Source: Lithodes maja
Taxonomy: Eukaryota; Arthropoda; Malacostraca; Decapoda; Lithodidae
Reading direction: 5' to 3'
Assembly (NCBI GenBank): GCA_037953745.1
Contig: JBAKBP010003194.1
Location: 94,606 to 158,605, forward strand
DNA length: 64,000 bases
Within the stretch, counting starts at the first letter, position 1; every line of letters begins with the position of its first letter. Both the position numbers and the translations under genes were made by a program. Shown in pieces: positions 21,578-32,092 of the stretch. The notes beneath the pieces were generated by a model. That model made no database searches and was not told where the DNA came from. It worked only from the letters and a program-made list of their open reading frames with translations.

Positions 21578-22648
21578 TTGTACTCACCTAATTGTAGTAT
21601 ACAGGATTTGAGCCTAAGCTCGTGTTGTCCTGTCTCTCTCTCTACATTTATCCAATTTTGCTTTAAAAGTTTGGATATTTCTTGCTCCCACCACCTCCCC
21701 ATCCAACTTATTCCAACACTCAATGCTTCTATACGGGAAGCTGAACTTTCTTACATCAGACTTACATATAACTTTCCTCAACTTACAATCATGACCCCTG
21801 GTTCTTCCCTCGTCCCTCACCACAAAATCTCCCTTGTCGATCTTCTCAAAACCTTTCACACACTTAAACATCATGATCATGTCACCTCTCTCTCTCCTCT
21901 CCCTCAGCGTTGGCAGCTTTAGCCTCTCCAATCTTTCCTCATAAGGCAGGTCTCTAAGGCTAGCTATCATCTTAGTGGCAACTCTCTGAACTCTTTCCAG
22001 TTTTTTATTATGTTTTATAAGGTGTGGAGACCACACCACTGCTGCATACTCCAGTCTTGGTCGTATTATTGTCCCTATTATTTTTGCTAACATCTCTTCA
22101 TCTAAATAATTCAGAGCTATTCTCATGTTAGTCAACACTGCATAGGTTTCACCAGTTATTTTATTTATATGCTGTTCAGGTGACAAGCTGTCTGCCACAA
22201 CTACCCCTAGGTCTTTTGCTTTCACAGCTTTACTAATTATTTCATCTCCTATTTTATATCCCCAAGAAGGTCTATATTTACTTTTTCCCATCTCAAGAAC
22301 CTGACACTTACTCGTGTTGAATTCCATTTTCCAAGTTTGACTCCACTCATATAACTTATCTAGGTCTCTCTGTAATTCTTCACAACTACTCCTACTTGTA
22401 ATATGCTTCATTAATTTTGCATCATCAGCAAACATAGATATATATGAGCCTATTCCCATTTGAAGGTCGTTGATGAAAACCAAAAACATGATTGGGGCCA
22501 ACACCGATCCTTGAGGCACTCCGCTTTTTACCCTTTTCCACGAGGAGAACTTTCCTTTTATTACTGTTCGCATTTCCCTCCCAATTAAATAGTTTTCCAT
22601 CCACTTTAATAATACTCCCTCAACCCGCCCCACAGTCCTGAGCTTCCA
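21578..22648 (-). mobile_element. CR1-group LINE, 5'-truncated, open RT frame
   Basis: The minus-strand frame (346 aa, 22654-21614) contains RVKSGVPQGSVLAPIMFLVF, YISMFADDAKLM, AVKAKDLGVVVADSLSPEQH, RPRLEYAAVVWSPHLIKHNK and FSFPYRSIECWNKLDGEVVG: RT palm to thumb plus C-terminal domain. The 3' end carries the short repeat CAATTAGGTGAGTAC. The frame is undamaged but the endonuclease and RT N-terminus are missing. The last 215 or so residues appear identical to the copy at 50251-50945, so the family was active recently. Confidence 0.88.
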
Positions 22649-22649
22649 C

Positions 22650-22862
22650 AACAATCTTGTGGTGGTTGGGCTTCGCTGCGTGTCTGCCTGCTGAGGCCGG
22701 AACCTCTCCGGGAGGTCTGGGACCCGGGGAGTGCTGGAGGCCCCCTTGTTCTCTGGGTCTTCTCCTAGGCGACCTAGATGTGTGTGATTTTTTTTTTTTT
22801 TTTAAATGTTGTGTCGTGTTGTCCCTATTCGGGTATGTGCCTGAGTATATACATACATACAT
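22650..22862 (+). repeat. Interspersed repeat W
   Basis: GTGTCTGCCTGCTGAGGCCG, GGAGTGCTGGAGGCCCCC, a T tract at 22790-22804, and TGTCCCTATTCGGG with an ATACATACATACATAC tail. Confidence 0.7.
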
Positions 22863-23075
22863 ACCGGTATTCTTCTCAATGCTTTTGTATTTGACCTACA
22901 TCGTTATCCAAAGTTATAATAACTTTTGTTATTCAACTGAAGATACATTAATATGATTAAACCTACCAAGAAAGCTTAGTGGGCCAAATTACAAAATACA
23001 GCATAACTTTTACCTATATTGTCAACAGCCTACTGGGCAATGAAAGCATATACTGTATAGGTGATGGCAGCCTAC

Positions 23076-24463
23076 CTTGGTCGTTATCGGTGAAGGTGAT
23101 GAGTTGTCCTTCCTCGACATCCTTATGAGAGATGGGAGGGAGTATGATGGTTGGGGTGCCGTCCTTTATCTCACCAACCACAAACTGTTTGTTCCCTGTC
23201 TGACCTGTATTTCTCCATGGATTTGGATCAGAATGTGGAACCGATGAGCTGGGATATGGATCACTTGCTTCTGGAACTGACGAACTGGGATATGGATAAG
23301 AAGGCTGAACCGACGAGTTGGGATATGGATAATTTGTTGCTGGAACTGATACGCTGGGATATGGATCGTGTGTTTCTTGAGCTGAGGAATTGAGATATTG
23401 ATTACTCGCTTGTTGGTAATCCTGGTTAACAATCGGATTAATGGTAGTAGGGTACAAGATTCCAGTATCTTTATCTACTTCGTAAACAGCCTCCACAATG
23501 CAGGGATTCATTGGTTGGAGTTCAGTGAGAATATAATCTTCTGCACTTCTGCTTTGGCTAGAGATTAAGCCTGGGATGGTGGAGCTCTTTATTGGCAGTG
23601 CAGCAGGGGCTAACAACCCTACTTCTTCACCCTGGTAATCATTCCCGGGATATGTTGGTGGCACTTCCTTACAGTATACTTCAACTTGCAGAGGTTCGTT
23701 ACTCATTTCTGGAAGTACAGTTGTGTGCAGATCACCCGTATTCAAACTTTTGATGGAATTTTCAGCCTTTTCTTGTGGACTAGCATAACTGTTTTGACAA
23801 GGTTGATCAACTTGGCCAACCATTTCTGTGGATAGATTACCTGTGTTAGTTACAACTATTTCAGTGTCTGGTTGATATGCCACAGTTTCTGTAGATTGCT
23901 GAAGTTGTTGAGGCCTACCTTCACCTTCTGCTATACAAGGTCCTTGGGCTGATATTGTCTCCAGGGCTAAAGATGCTTGCTGTGCTAAAGTGGCCACCTG
24001 TACTGAAGTAACGTGTTGTGCTTTCGTAACCAACTGTACTGAAGTTACCTCTTGAGCTGAAATAACTGTTTGTGCTAAAGTATTGTTATGGGGTGAAGTA
24101 ACCTGGTGTGGTGAGGTTAACTGGTGTGTGTTGTGGGTTTGTATTGGTGACCTAATACAGTCATCACTTTGACTGGTCACCTCTCCGGTCTCTACTACAC
24201 CATCACTGTCACTGAGTTTGTCTGGTCGGGAAGACTGGAATTCCGTAAATTCTTTCAATAACTTATCTCCCAAGTTCTTGTCATCATCCTTGTTCATACC
24301 TTTTCTATATATTTTATGATGTTCACCTTTCCTCCAATTTAACTTGGTTAGTGATATGCTGGAGGACTTGGAATGTTCTAGTTGGCAATTCGTTCCAAGA
24401 ACTGGAGATTTGTTATCACCGTGTGCGGCAACTTGACCCGAGCCATCAAGGGACGTTGCACCA
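23076..24463 (-). CDS. NPAT: NPAT-like exon 5
   Basis: The acceptor is TTTGTTCCAG|TGGTGC and the donor GACCAAG|GTAGGC; 1,388 bp, entering with one base and leaving with one base. The frame is open throughout. It starts SGATSLDGSGQVAAHGDNKS, followed by KLNWRKGEHHKIYRKGMNKD. The middle is Thr/Gln/Val-rich (repeated VTSVQ and ISAQ motifs) with tyrosine-proline repeats (YPYPSSSVPEAS, DPYPSSSVPHS). Near the end is GTPTIILPPISHKDVEEG, similar to a NLPTIILSSP segment I recall in vertebrate NPAT. The exon is mostly disordered. It is separated from exon 4 by a 10-kb intron filled with transposons. Confidence 0.68.
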
Positions 24464-24499
24464 CTGGAACAAATAACAAAGTACAGTATGGTATTAGAT

Positions 24500-24578
24500 G
24501 TTTATGTTCTGGGTGTGGTGTCCCGAGTTCGAATCCCGGGAGGACCATATGCTTTCATTAGTTTATTCAAGTGCATTG
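24500..24578 (+). mobile_element. tRNA-derived SINE fragment
   Basis: B box GAGTTCGAATCCCGGG at about 24530 followed by GACCATATGCTTTCATTAG, the SINE tail seen at 37290. The A box is poor, so the head is truncated or diverged. Confidence 0.6.
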
Positions 24579-24909
24579 GGGTTTGTAATTGATGATTAGT
24601 GTTAAAAACGGGTTGTTACTTAATATACACAGTACCATACTAAACTATCTTAAAATATTAAACCATTTGTAGTTAGGAGTCTCTATTTCATCTGACCTAT
24701 CCTAGAAAGACCATATTACCACTCTTGCTAAAAACAGCCTCCCAAAAGTTAGGGTGTATTCAATTCTCTCCATGGGTTCTTTACCCCTGCAAAGCTTCTT
24801 CCTCTTTACAGGGTATTGAGAATTGAGTACTAATCGCGGGGAGAATCCACCCATACCGCACTTTTCGAAAGGGTAGTCAAAAGAATTTCATCTACCAACT
24901 CACCTTCTC
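24579..24909. other. Intronic stretch without recognised features
   Basis: No element ends or supported ORFs seen. Confidence 0.4.
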
Positions 24910-26437
24910 TAAAGCCGGTATCACACGAGCGCTTTTTCCGTCAACATTTAGCCTCTACACTGGTCTAGCAGCATTTAAAATATTTTGGTTGCCTACATTC
25001 ATCTACCACCAGTCTCGTTTCCAATACCAGTGCAAAATATTCCTGAAATGTTGACAGAAAAATGTTGATCATCTAATGTCTTCTAAGCGTAGTAGGGAAG
25101 GTATACAGTAGGGTAGTGATTGAGAGAGTGAGAGTGAGAACGGAGAAATGGATAGGCGACGAGCAGGGAGGTTTTAGGAAGGGAAGAGGATGTGTAGATC
25201 AGATTTTTACCCTGAATTGTGTTGTGGAGAAGTATCTGGAGAAGAAACAAAAGGTGTATGTTGCCTTTATGGACTTTGAGAAGGCCTATGACAGAGTGGA
25301 TAGAGAAGGTTTGTGGAAAGTACTTAGAATATACGGAGTAGAGGGCAAGTTGCTGAAAGCAGTGAAGAGCATGTATGAGGGTGCAAAGGCGGCAGTACGT
25401 GTGGAGAGTGAGCAGAGCGAGTTCTTTGACCTGAATGTTGGTTTGAAACAGGGGTGTGTGATGTCCCCGTGGTTGTTTACTGTATATATGGATGGAGTTA
25501 TGAAAGAAATACTATCAAGAGCAGTGGATGTTGGTGTATCGCTGAAAAGGGAGGGAATTGAGTGGAAGCTACCTATACTGCTGTTTGCGGATGATACAGT
25601 TCTGATGAGTGATAATGAATGGGAGTTGCAGGGTCTGGTAAATGAGTTTGGAACAGTGTGCGAAAAACGGAATTTGAAGGTAAATACGGGGAAGAGCAAG
25701 GTTATGGTCTTCGAAAGGGGTGAAGTCACAGAGTGTGAGGTGAAGCTGAACGGTCAGGCTATGGAGATCGTCAACTCTTTTAAGTATCTGGGCAGTGTGT
25801 TGAGTAAAGATGGGACTATGGATGGAGAGGTGCGGGAGAGGGTACAACAGGGGAAGAGGGTTGTAGGAACGCTAAAAGCAGTAACAAGAAATAGGGTGGT
25901 CAGTATGGAAGTGAAGAAGTCCTTGCATGACAGTGTGGTAATCCCGACACTGACTTACGGAAGCGAAGCATGGACGTTGGTTGAGAGACTCAGACCAAGA
26001 GTGAGAGCAGTGGAAATGAATTACTTAAGGAGTGCGTGCGGAGTTACATGGAGGGATAGACAGACTAATGAGGAAGTAAGAAGGAGGTGTGGTGTGGAGG
26101 TAGATGTGCTGGAAAGTGTGAAAAGGAACAACTTGAGATGGTTCGGCCATATGGAACGTATGGAAAGCGAGAGAATGACTAAGAGGGTGTACGAGAGCGA
26201 GGTGGAGGGACAGAGGGGGAGAGGTAGACCGAATATGAGGTGGAAGGATGGAGTGAGGAACTACATGAACGAAGGCGGTGCTGGTTGGGGGGAGGGGCGT
26301 CGACTGACTGGGGACAGAGGTGCATGGGGGCGGTTCGTTCATGGCCACCCCTTCGGGGATCACGGCGTCAGGCAAAAGATAGATAGATAGATCTAATGTT
26401 GACTATAAAAGCTCTCGTGTGATACTGTACCGGCTTA
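24910..26437. mobile_element. MITE family M, copy M2, split by an RTE insertion
   Basis: Left end TAAAGCCGGTATCACACGAG at 24910 and right end CTCGTGTGATAC-TGTACCGGCTTA near 26437 (a small TGT insertion). The two halves (24910-25079 and 26391-26437) join at the sequence that is uninterrupted in M1. Confidence 0.85.
25080..26390 (+). mobile_element. RTE-like LINE, 5'-truncated, open RT frame
   Basis: The 424-aa frame (25116-26390) carries DEQGGFRKGRGCVDQIFTLN, FMDFEKAYDRVDREGLWKVL, GLKQGCVMSPWLFTVYMDG, LPILLFADDTVLMSD (RT with FADD), then NNLRWFGHMERMESERMTK and RGRPNMRWKDGVRNY. The 3' end is an AGATAGATAGAT repeat. It is flanked by the 9-bp duplication ATCTAATGT (25071-25079 and 26391-26399). 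M1 shows the empty version of this site. Endonuclease missing. Copies at 55878 and 60357 are very similar. The clade assignment (RTE-like) is from motif style only. Confidence 0.88.
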
Positions 26438-26777
26438 ATTCTCTACAATCTCTATCTACATACCACAATGTTACTTCTCTCTCTCTTCTACCGCTATTAC
26501 AATAATCAATGTTCTTCAGAGCTTTCCAATTGCATACCTGCTCCCTTACAGACAGTAGGTGGCACCCGGCGTTCAATACAGTCTCACCCCTATTCTGTCC
26601 AACACTCTAACCCAGAATTGAACCGATTTTCCCAGTCTTTTTTCCATTCATCAAGTAACTTTGAAACTCTCTCCCAACTATTTTCCCCTCATCCAAACTC
26701 TTTCAAGATCCGTGTGTACAGGCACTTTGATTCAAACGTACCTTGAATTTGACTGTTACAATAAGAAAATGTCTTAT

Positions 26778-27297
26778 ACAGTTGTTGTTGTTGTTGTTGT
26801 TGTTGTTCCCCAAGCTGCCTGGCCGAACAGCCCCAAGGCCCCGAGCAATTCCATGGCCATAACCGAGTGCCCCCACAGAACCCTCCCCGCCGACCACAAT
26901 AAAGCCTGGGTGACCGAAGCCACTCCATGGCGGGGAGCTGAGGAGGGTGCGGAAACGCCCGGGAAACCAAAGCCCCACCCAGGGCCCTGTGCCCCTCAGC
27001 AATTGTGAAGAGAAAGTTGAGGGGCAAGGGAAAAATGTGATGCTTTGGCTTCCAATCTTGGTAGATTGGGAGGTCAATCCACGGAAGAGAGGCCATCACT
27101 TGAGATCTAGAAAATATATAAGTTAAAGGAACAGTCAGAGTAAGCTATGGGTATGGCAGAGATTGCTCAGCTCTCACTCTGATAGACCAGCCCATCACCA
27201 CATGACTAGAACCCAATCCTCTCAGCATTAGATAAGAAAGGCCCTAGAAAGCCGCCTTTGGCGGGGGGATAGCTCCCCTATTTCAACCCCTTTCGGG
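26778..27297 (-). mobile_element. SINE-like repeat Z, copy Z1
   Basis: In sense (minus) orientation it begins near AACCCCGAAAGGGGTTGAAA, has hairpin-like GGGGAGCTATCCCCCCGCC, and ends CTGTTCGGCCAGGCAGCTTG then GGGAAC with an (AAC)n tail. No ORF. About 520 bp. Copies Z2 and Z3 are at 34195 and 36645. The last 75 bp resemble the 3' end of the LINE at 27309-30951. Confidence 0.75.
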
Positions 27298-27820
27298 GTT
27301 GGGCACCCCGTTGTTGTTGTTGTTCCCTAAGCTGCCTGGCCGAACAGCCCCGAGTCCCTGAGGAAGGCCATGGCCACGATCGGGCTTTCCCACAGAGCTC
27401 TCATTGAGTGTAGATTGTGTTGTTGGCGTAAGTGGTTGTGTGAAATGCAGTCTTCTATGATGTGTTTAATGGTATGGAGTGCTGTGTTACATCCCGGGCA
27501 GGCGTCGACAACGGAGTCATCCAGTCTCTTCTGATAGCTCAGGAGAGCTGGACGGTGTCCGCATCTCAGCCTGGCCAGGTGGACTCTGTCCTCGCGAGGA
27601 AGGGAGGATTCGGAAGGATGGATTTTGGGAGGTCGTGCATGCAGCTGCGTGTTGTCTGTGAGTGAGTGGATGGATCAGCGAGAGATATGAGTATGGATGT
27701 GCTTCTGGAAGTTGGTTCGGGGTGGGCAGGGAGGGAGAGAGGACAATAATTGTGTGTGATACCGTGTGCTGGGTGTTGTTTTGATATTTCTTGGTGTCTG
27801 TGGGTGTGTTGCCCTGTAGT

Positions 27821-30439
27821 TTAGTGGGTGGTCTTGGTTTGTGGAGGCTGCTGCCAGGAATGAGTGCCTCTCATGTCCAGATGGTCTTTGACTTTGAGGA
27901 TTTTGGTTTCTTGATGTAGGTGATCTGTGGGTGCAGTAGCTGTGCAGCCTTTAATGATCTTCAGGGCTTTGTTTTGAATAGTCTGTATGGTCTTATGATG
28001 TGTTTCAGCTAGGTTAGAAGTCCAGGCTGGGCTTGCGTATTCTATCACTGATCTTATGTATTGTTTATATACTGTGGCGGTAGTTTCTTTGTTGTGTCCA
28101 AATTTTGTGTGAGCAAGTGACCTGAGGGCGTTAAGTCTGGGTGTCAGTTTCTTTTTAATGTTTGTGGTGTGCTGTTTGAATGTCATATGAGTATCATATG
28201 TTACTCCTAGGATTTTGGGTGTGTGTGTATGTGTTAGGGGTGTGTTGTTTATGGTGAGTTGAGGGATGTATTCGTGTTCTCCTGTCCAGCTTGTGAACAG
28301 GGTTGCGGTGGATTTGGCTGGGGCTAGATTAAGTCTGTTTGTAGTGCACCAGCCATGTAGTGTGTTGAGATAGGGTTGAAGGAGATCTGTTGCTCTTTTT
28401 GGGTCATGGTGTGTGCATGTGAGTGTTATGTCATCTGCATAGGAAGCTAAGTTTATTTGGGGCGTATTGGGTGTAGTTATATCGTGCATGTACAGATTGA
28501 AGAGTGCGGGCGATAGGACGGATCCTTGTGGGACTCCGTTTGGAAAGTTTCTAATTTTAGATGACTGACCGGCAAAAGATACGTGTGCACATCTGCCTGC
28601 TAGGAAGTTGGCCAGCCACCTTTTTGTGTTGTTGTGCATGTTTGTGTTATAGATTTTGTTTGTTAGGTTGTGGCGGGGGATGGCATCGAAGGTTTTACTA
28701 ATGTCGAGTGTGGCTAATAGTGATCTGTGTGGTGGTCTAGCTGAGTTGATGCCGTCAAAAGCTCTTTGTGTAAGGTCTGTGAGAAGAGTGTTTGTGGAGT
28801 GCAGTGGCCTAAAGCCATGTTGTGTTGGAGCTAGGGGTAGGTCGGGTGTAATTAGTTGTAATACTAGGCGTTCCATGACTTTGGAGGGGGAGCAAAGGAG
28901 TGTGATGGGGCGGTGCGAGGAGGGTAGCATGGGGTCTTTGTTGGGTTTGGGGAATGTGATGATGATACCATGCTTCCAAATGTCTGGTATTGTGTTGTGT
29001 GAATAGCTGTAGTTTGATATGTTAGTGAGTGCTTGTATGCCTTGTGGTCCCAGGTGTCTGAGGTGTATGTTGCTTATGTTGTCTAGGCCACAGGCGGGTG
29101 AGTGCTTGAGATTGTTGATGATATGCTTTGTCTGGTGATTGGTGAAGGGTGTATAGTCAGGATCTGTGGGGAATTGTCTCTTGCGTCGGATGACACGTCG
29201 GTCGTCTTTGTGAGGTTTTAGGTGGCTGACATGTGAGAAGTGATTGATGAGAGTGTTTGCTTGTTGTTTACATGAAGGAGTAGAGTCTGTTGTTGTGATT
29301 GCAGCATGTGATTGTGTTGTGTTGCTGTTGGAAAGTGTGATGCTGTTTAGTGTTTTGTAGAGTTTTTTGGAGTTTGTTTTGTGATCAAGTGTTTGTAGGA
29401 AGTTATTCCAATTTAGTTTTTGTTGTTCTTGTATTTTGTTGTTAGTTTGGGTGTTGAGTGCTTGAATTTGTTGTGTGATGTCTTGTGTGTGGGGTGCTGG
29501 GGAGTGTTTCAGTATGTCGCGTTGTCTGATGAGGTTTTGAATTTCTGGTGTGAAGTTGGGGTTGTGTCTTTTTCTGTTACCTCTTGGAATGTGTTTCTTG
29601 TCAGCGTTTTGGATAGTTTTATTGAGTATGTGTACAGCATTGTTGATGTTAGTGATGGGTGTACTGTTTAGAGTTGTGAAGTGTTGTTCTGTCTCATTTG
29701 TGAATGCTTCCCAGTTAGATCTTTTATAATTGGTGTATGTGTGTTTGTGGCTAGCTGGGGTGAGTCTGGTTTTGGTGGTGATAATGATCGGGAGGTGGTC
29801 CGAGCCTAAGGTTCTGACCACCCTCCAGGATGTTGTGGGGGTGAGTTCTAGGGAGCAAAAGGTGATGTCTGGAGATGATGGGTTATAGAGGGCTTGGTGA
29901 GGAATATGGGTATGTTGATGGATGTCGTTAAGGATGATGAGGTTATCGGTTTGGTTTTGTAGTACCAGCCCTCTGTCTGTGTCGGGGTTGTCGACAAACC
30001 AGGCCGACGTCTTGGCGTTGAAGTCACCACCCAGGATGAGGTGTGGGGTGTTTGTGATGTGTTGTAAGTGTGGTCTGTATTCATTTGGTACTGTAGGGGA
30101 TGTTTGGGGAGGGATGTATGTGTTTATGATGGATATGTTGGAGGTGTTGCCAGTGTGTATTTTAATTAATTGTATTTCTGTTGTGTTATCATTTGGGGGG
30201 AGGAGCGATTTGGTTTGTACACTGGTTACTATGTATGATATTTCTTTGTGTACCAGGGTGATGAGTCCACCGCCCCCGCCGACAGCCCGGTCTTGTCTGA
30301 TGGTGGTGAAATTATGAAATGTGGGTGTTTTTTGTGTTGTGCGGAGTTTTGTTTCTTGTAAGATGGCAATGTGTATGTTGTGTTGTTTGATGAAGTGTGA
30401 GAGTTCGTGTTTCTTTTTGTTGATGCCATCTATGTTCAA
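27821..30439 (-). CDS. LINE endonuclease-reverse transcriptase (872 aa open frame)
   Basis: An APE-type endonuclease in the first 230 residues: AILQETKLR, INTYIPPQTSP, LILGGDFNAKTSAW, SPDITFCSL and LGSDHLPIII. The RT is at about 470-720: SHRPITLLCSPSKVMERLVL, TQHGFRPLHSTNTLL, LATLDISKTFDAIPRHNL, FPNGVPQGSVLSPALFNLYM and ASYADDITLTC. It is followed by the thumb (SVIEYASPAWTSNL). Frame uninterrupted. Note DISKTFDAI, where most LINEs have D..KAFD. The given start is an alternative codon; the frame continues upstream as HRAHNINILQL, so this is a piece of a longer ORF. It makes DNA-nicking and cDNA-synthesis activities for its own retrotransposition. Style is that of the Jockey/I-type group; clade not settled. 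Confidence 0.88.
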   Translation of the reverse strand: MNIDGINKKKHELSHFIKQHNIHIAILQETKLRTTQKTPTFHNFTTIRQDRAVGGGGGLITLVHKEISYIVTSVQTKSLLPPNDNTTEIQLIKIHTGNTSNISIINTYIPPQTSPTVPNEYRPHLQHITNTPHLILGGDFNAKTSAWFVDNPDTDRGLVLQNQTDNLIILNDIHQHTHIPHQALYNPSSPDITFCSLELTPTTSWRVVRTLGSDHLPIIITTKTRLTPASHKHTYTNYKRSNWEAFTNETEQHFTTLNSTPITNINNAVHILNKTIQNADKKHIPRGNRKRHNPNFTPEIQNLIRQRDILKHSPAPHTQDITQQIQALNTQTNNKIQEQQKLNWNNFLQTLDHKTNSKKLYKTLNSITLSNSNTTQSHAAITTTDSTPSCKQQANTLINHFSHVSHLKPHKDDRRVIRRKRQFPTDPDYTPFTNHQTKHIINNLKHSPACGLDNISNIHLRHLGPQGIQALTNISNYSYSHNTIPDIWKHGIIITFPKPNKDPMLPSSHRPITLLCSPSKVMERLVLQLITPDLPLAPTQHGFRPLHSTNTLLTDLTQRAFDGINSARPPHRSLLATLDISKTFDAIPRHNLTNKIYNTNMHNNTKRWLANFLAGRCAHVSFAGQSSKIRNFPNGVPQGSVLSPALFNLYMHDITTPNTPQINLASYADDITLTCTHHDPKRATDLLQPYLNTLHGWCTTNRLNLAPAKSTATLFTSWTGEHEYIPQLTINNTPLTHTHTPKILGVTYDTHMTFKQHTTNIKKKLTPRLNALRSLAHTKFGHNKETTATVYKQYIRSVIEYASPAWTSNLAETHHKTIQTIQNKALKIIKGCTATAPTDHLHQETKILKVKDHLDMRGTHSWQQPPQTKTTH

Positions 30440-30690
30440 TTGGAGAATATTAATGTTATGTGCACGATGTATGTTGGGTGCTGCTGCACGAGGATGGGGT
30501 GGGGGTGAGGGGTAGGGGTGGGGGTGGGGGTGAGGGAGGGGCTGGGGGTTGGGATGGGTGAGGTGGGCGTGGGGATTGGGGAGCAGGAGATGGGGGTTGG
30601 AATGGATTAGGATGGGGTGTGGTGTGTTGAGTTGAGGATGTGGATGGTATGGGAAGGTTAGGTGGGTTAGGGAGGAGAGGTGGACGGGTT

Positions 30691-30951
30691 TTAGGGGGGG
30701 GGGGGAGTGGATGATATGGGAAGGTTAGGTGGGTTGGGGAGGAGAGGTGGATGGGTTTTAGGCGAGGGATTTGACTGGGAGAGGGAGGGGCATGAGGAAC
30801 AGGTCCAGGTGTTCGTGTAGTGTTTATTGGAGGCAAGTGTTGTACAGGTGAAGTGAGTCCAGTTCCTGCATGAATTGCAGAGAACTGAACCCTTAGTGTG
30901 GCGACTCGAAGTGATGGGTTTTGAGCAAGTTGGACATATGTATATAGACAC
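30691..30951 (-). pseudogene. LINE N-terminal PHD-like zinc finger segment
   Basis: Reads IYICPTCSKPITSS, VLCNSCRNWTHFTCTTLASN and TNTWTCSSCPSL: a Cys4-His-Cys3 pattern of the PHD type found near the N-terminus of several LINE ORFs, followed by PSPKTHPPLLPNPPNLP. The frame is lost at the 10-12 base G/C run at 30699-30710. The Pro-rich sequence resumes in other frames down to 30456. Confidence 0.75.
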
Positions 30952-31100
30952 AGTACGGTGTCGTCTTTTGCTGATGACACAAAATTAAGCAAGATAGTAA
31001 ACACACAAGAGGACACGGGCCGACTGCAGGAAGACATGAATGTAGTGTTCCAGTGGACCAGGGAAAACAACATGCAATTCAATGAGTAAATTCCAATTAA

Positions 31101-31713
31101 CCTAACAAGTGCGCATGGGGGTAATTGGAAACGTCCCCCTGTGCCGACGTATTTGAGGTGTTTCCGTCACTAAAATATTCATTGTACCATTAATAGCATT
31201 AATACTTATCCATATGCGCCTATTATGGGTTGATTATAAAGGTATTAACCTGAAACAACAATAAAACGAGTGAAAACAGCGTTTGGATGGTCAAAATCGG
31301 AGATATAGCCCGCGAGTTGTATAATGTATGGGTGAGGCAAGCTGCTTTCCCGCCAATTTCCCCCAAGGCCACTGAGACACAGTCGATCGATACTCTCTCT
31401 CTCTCTCTTGCACTCGCTTGCCATCAGTGATGACAACACCCTGCTTGCAACTCGCTAATGTTAGCACGAAAATATACCTCAGAATAAGGGAATAACAGGG
31501 AAAATAGGTGATAACTGAAGGAGAGGAGGAAAGTGGGGAAGGAGGGGAGGTAGAGGACTGAGATTTTGCATGGCCCAGGGGCCAAAAAAAAATAAAAATA
31601 AAAAAAATATTTTTTTTTCGATGTCAAAAGTTGATTTTTTTTTTCACTTACTCTTAAGAGTCTCCCCGCAGTCCGCCGGGGGAACTCTTAAGAGTCTCCC
31701 CGCAGTTCCCGGG
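31101..31713 (+). mobile_element. TTAA-flanked element family Y, copy Y1
   Basis: 613 bp between TTAA at 31097-31100 and 31714-31717. Left end CCTAACAAGTGCGCATGGGG; right end GCAGTTCCCGGG. Imperfect inverted ends (CC....AA-TGCG). Contains a CT microsatellite, an A-rich run and two CTCTTAAGAGTC palindromes. No ORF of its own. Confidence 0.85.
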
Positions 31714-32092
31714 TTAATACGGTACGGAGATAATAATGGTGTTAAAGAAATTACAAATTACTTAACAGAATCTAACCACATAATAGAACGGAAAGACAGT
31801 GTGAAAGACCTTGGGGTATTAATGTCTGAAAATATGGGTTTCAAAGTACATAACCAGGTCAAAGTGGCGGCTGCGAAACGTCTAACGGGTTGGATTCTGC
31901 GTACTTTTAAAACACGCGGTGAATTGCCTATGATAACGCTCTTCAAATCTCTAGTGCTACCGCGGCTTGAATACTGTAGCGTATTAACATCCCCATACAA
32001 AGCAGGTGAAATAAATGACGTAGAGAGTGTACAAAGATATTTCACTTCGCATATAAGTTCGATAAAACATCTACACTATTGGGAGCGTTTAA

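Larger units (their letters stand above)
27309..30951 (-). mobile_element. Non-LTR retrotransposon with PHD-like finger, endonuclease and RT, nearly full length
   Basis: The element runs from about 30951 (5') to an (AAC)n tail at about 27300 (3'). A 5' open segment (30951-30691) encodes a CX2C...CX2C...HX2C...CX2C finger. It is followed by a Pro-rich tract and the 872-aa EN-RT frame (30439-27821). The long 3' UTR ends CTGTTCGGCCAGGCAGCTTA. The Pro-rich part is out of frame with its neighbours because of C-run length changes (30700-30710 and near 30500-30540). Probably one long ORF originally. No clear target duplication located. Confidence 0.82.
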
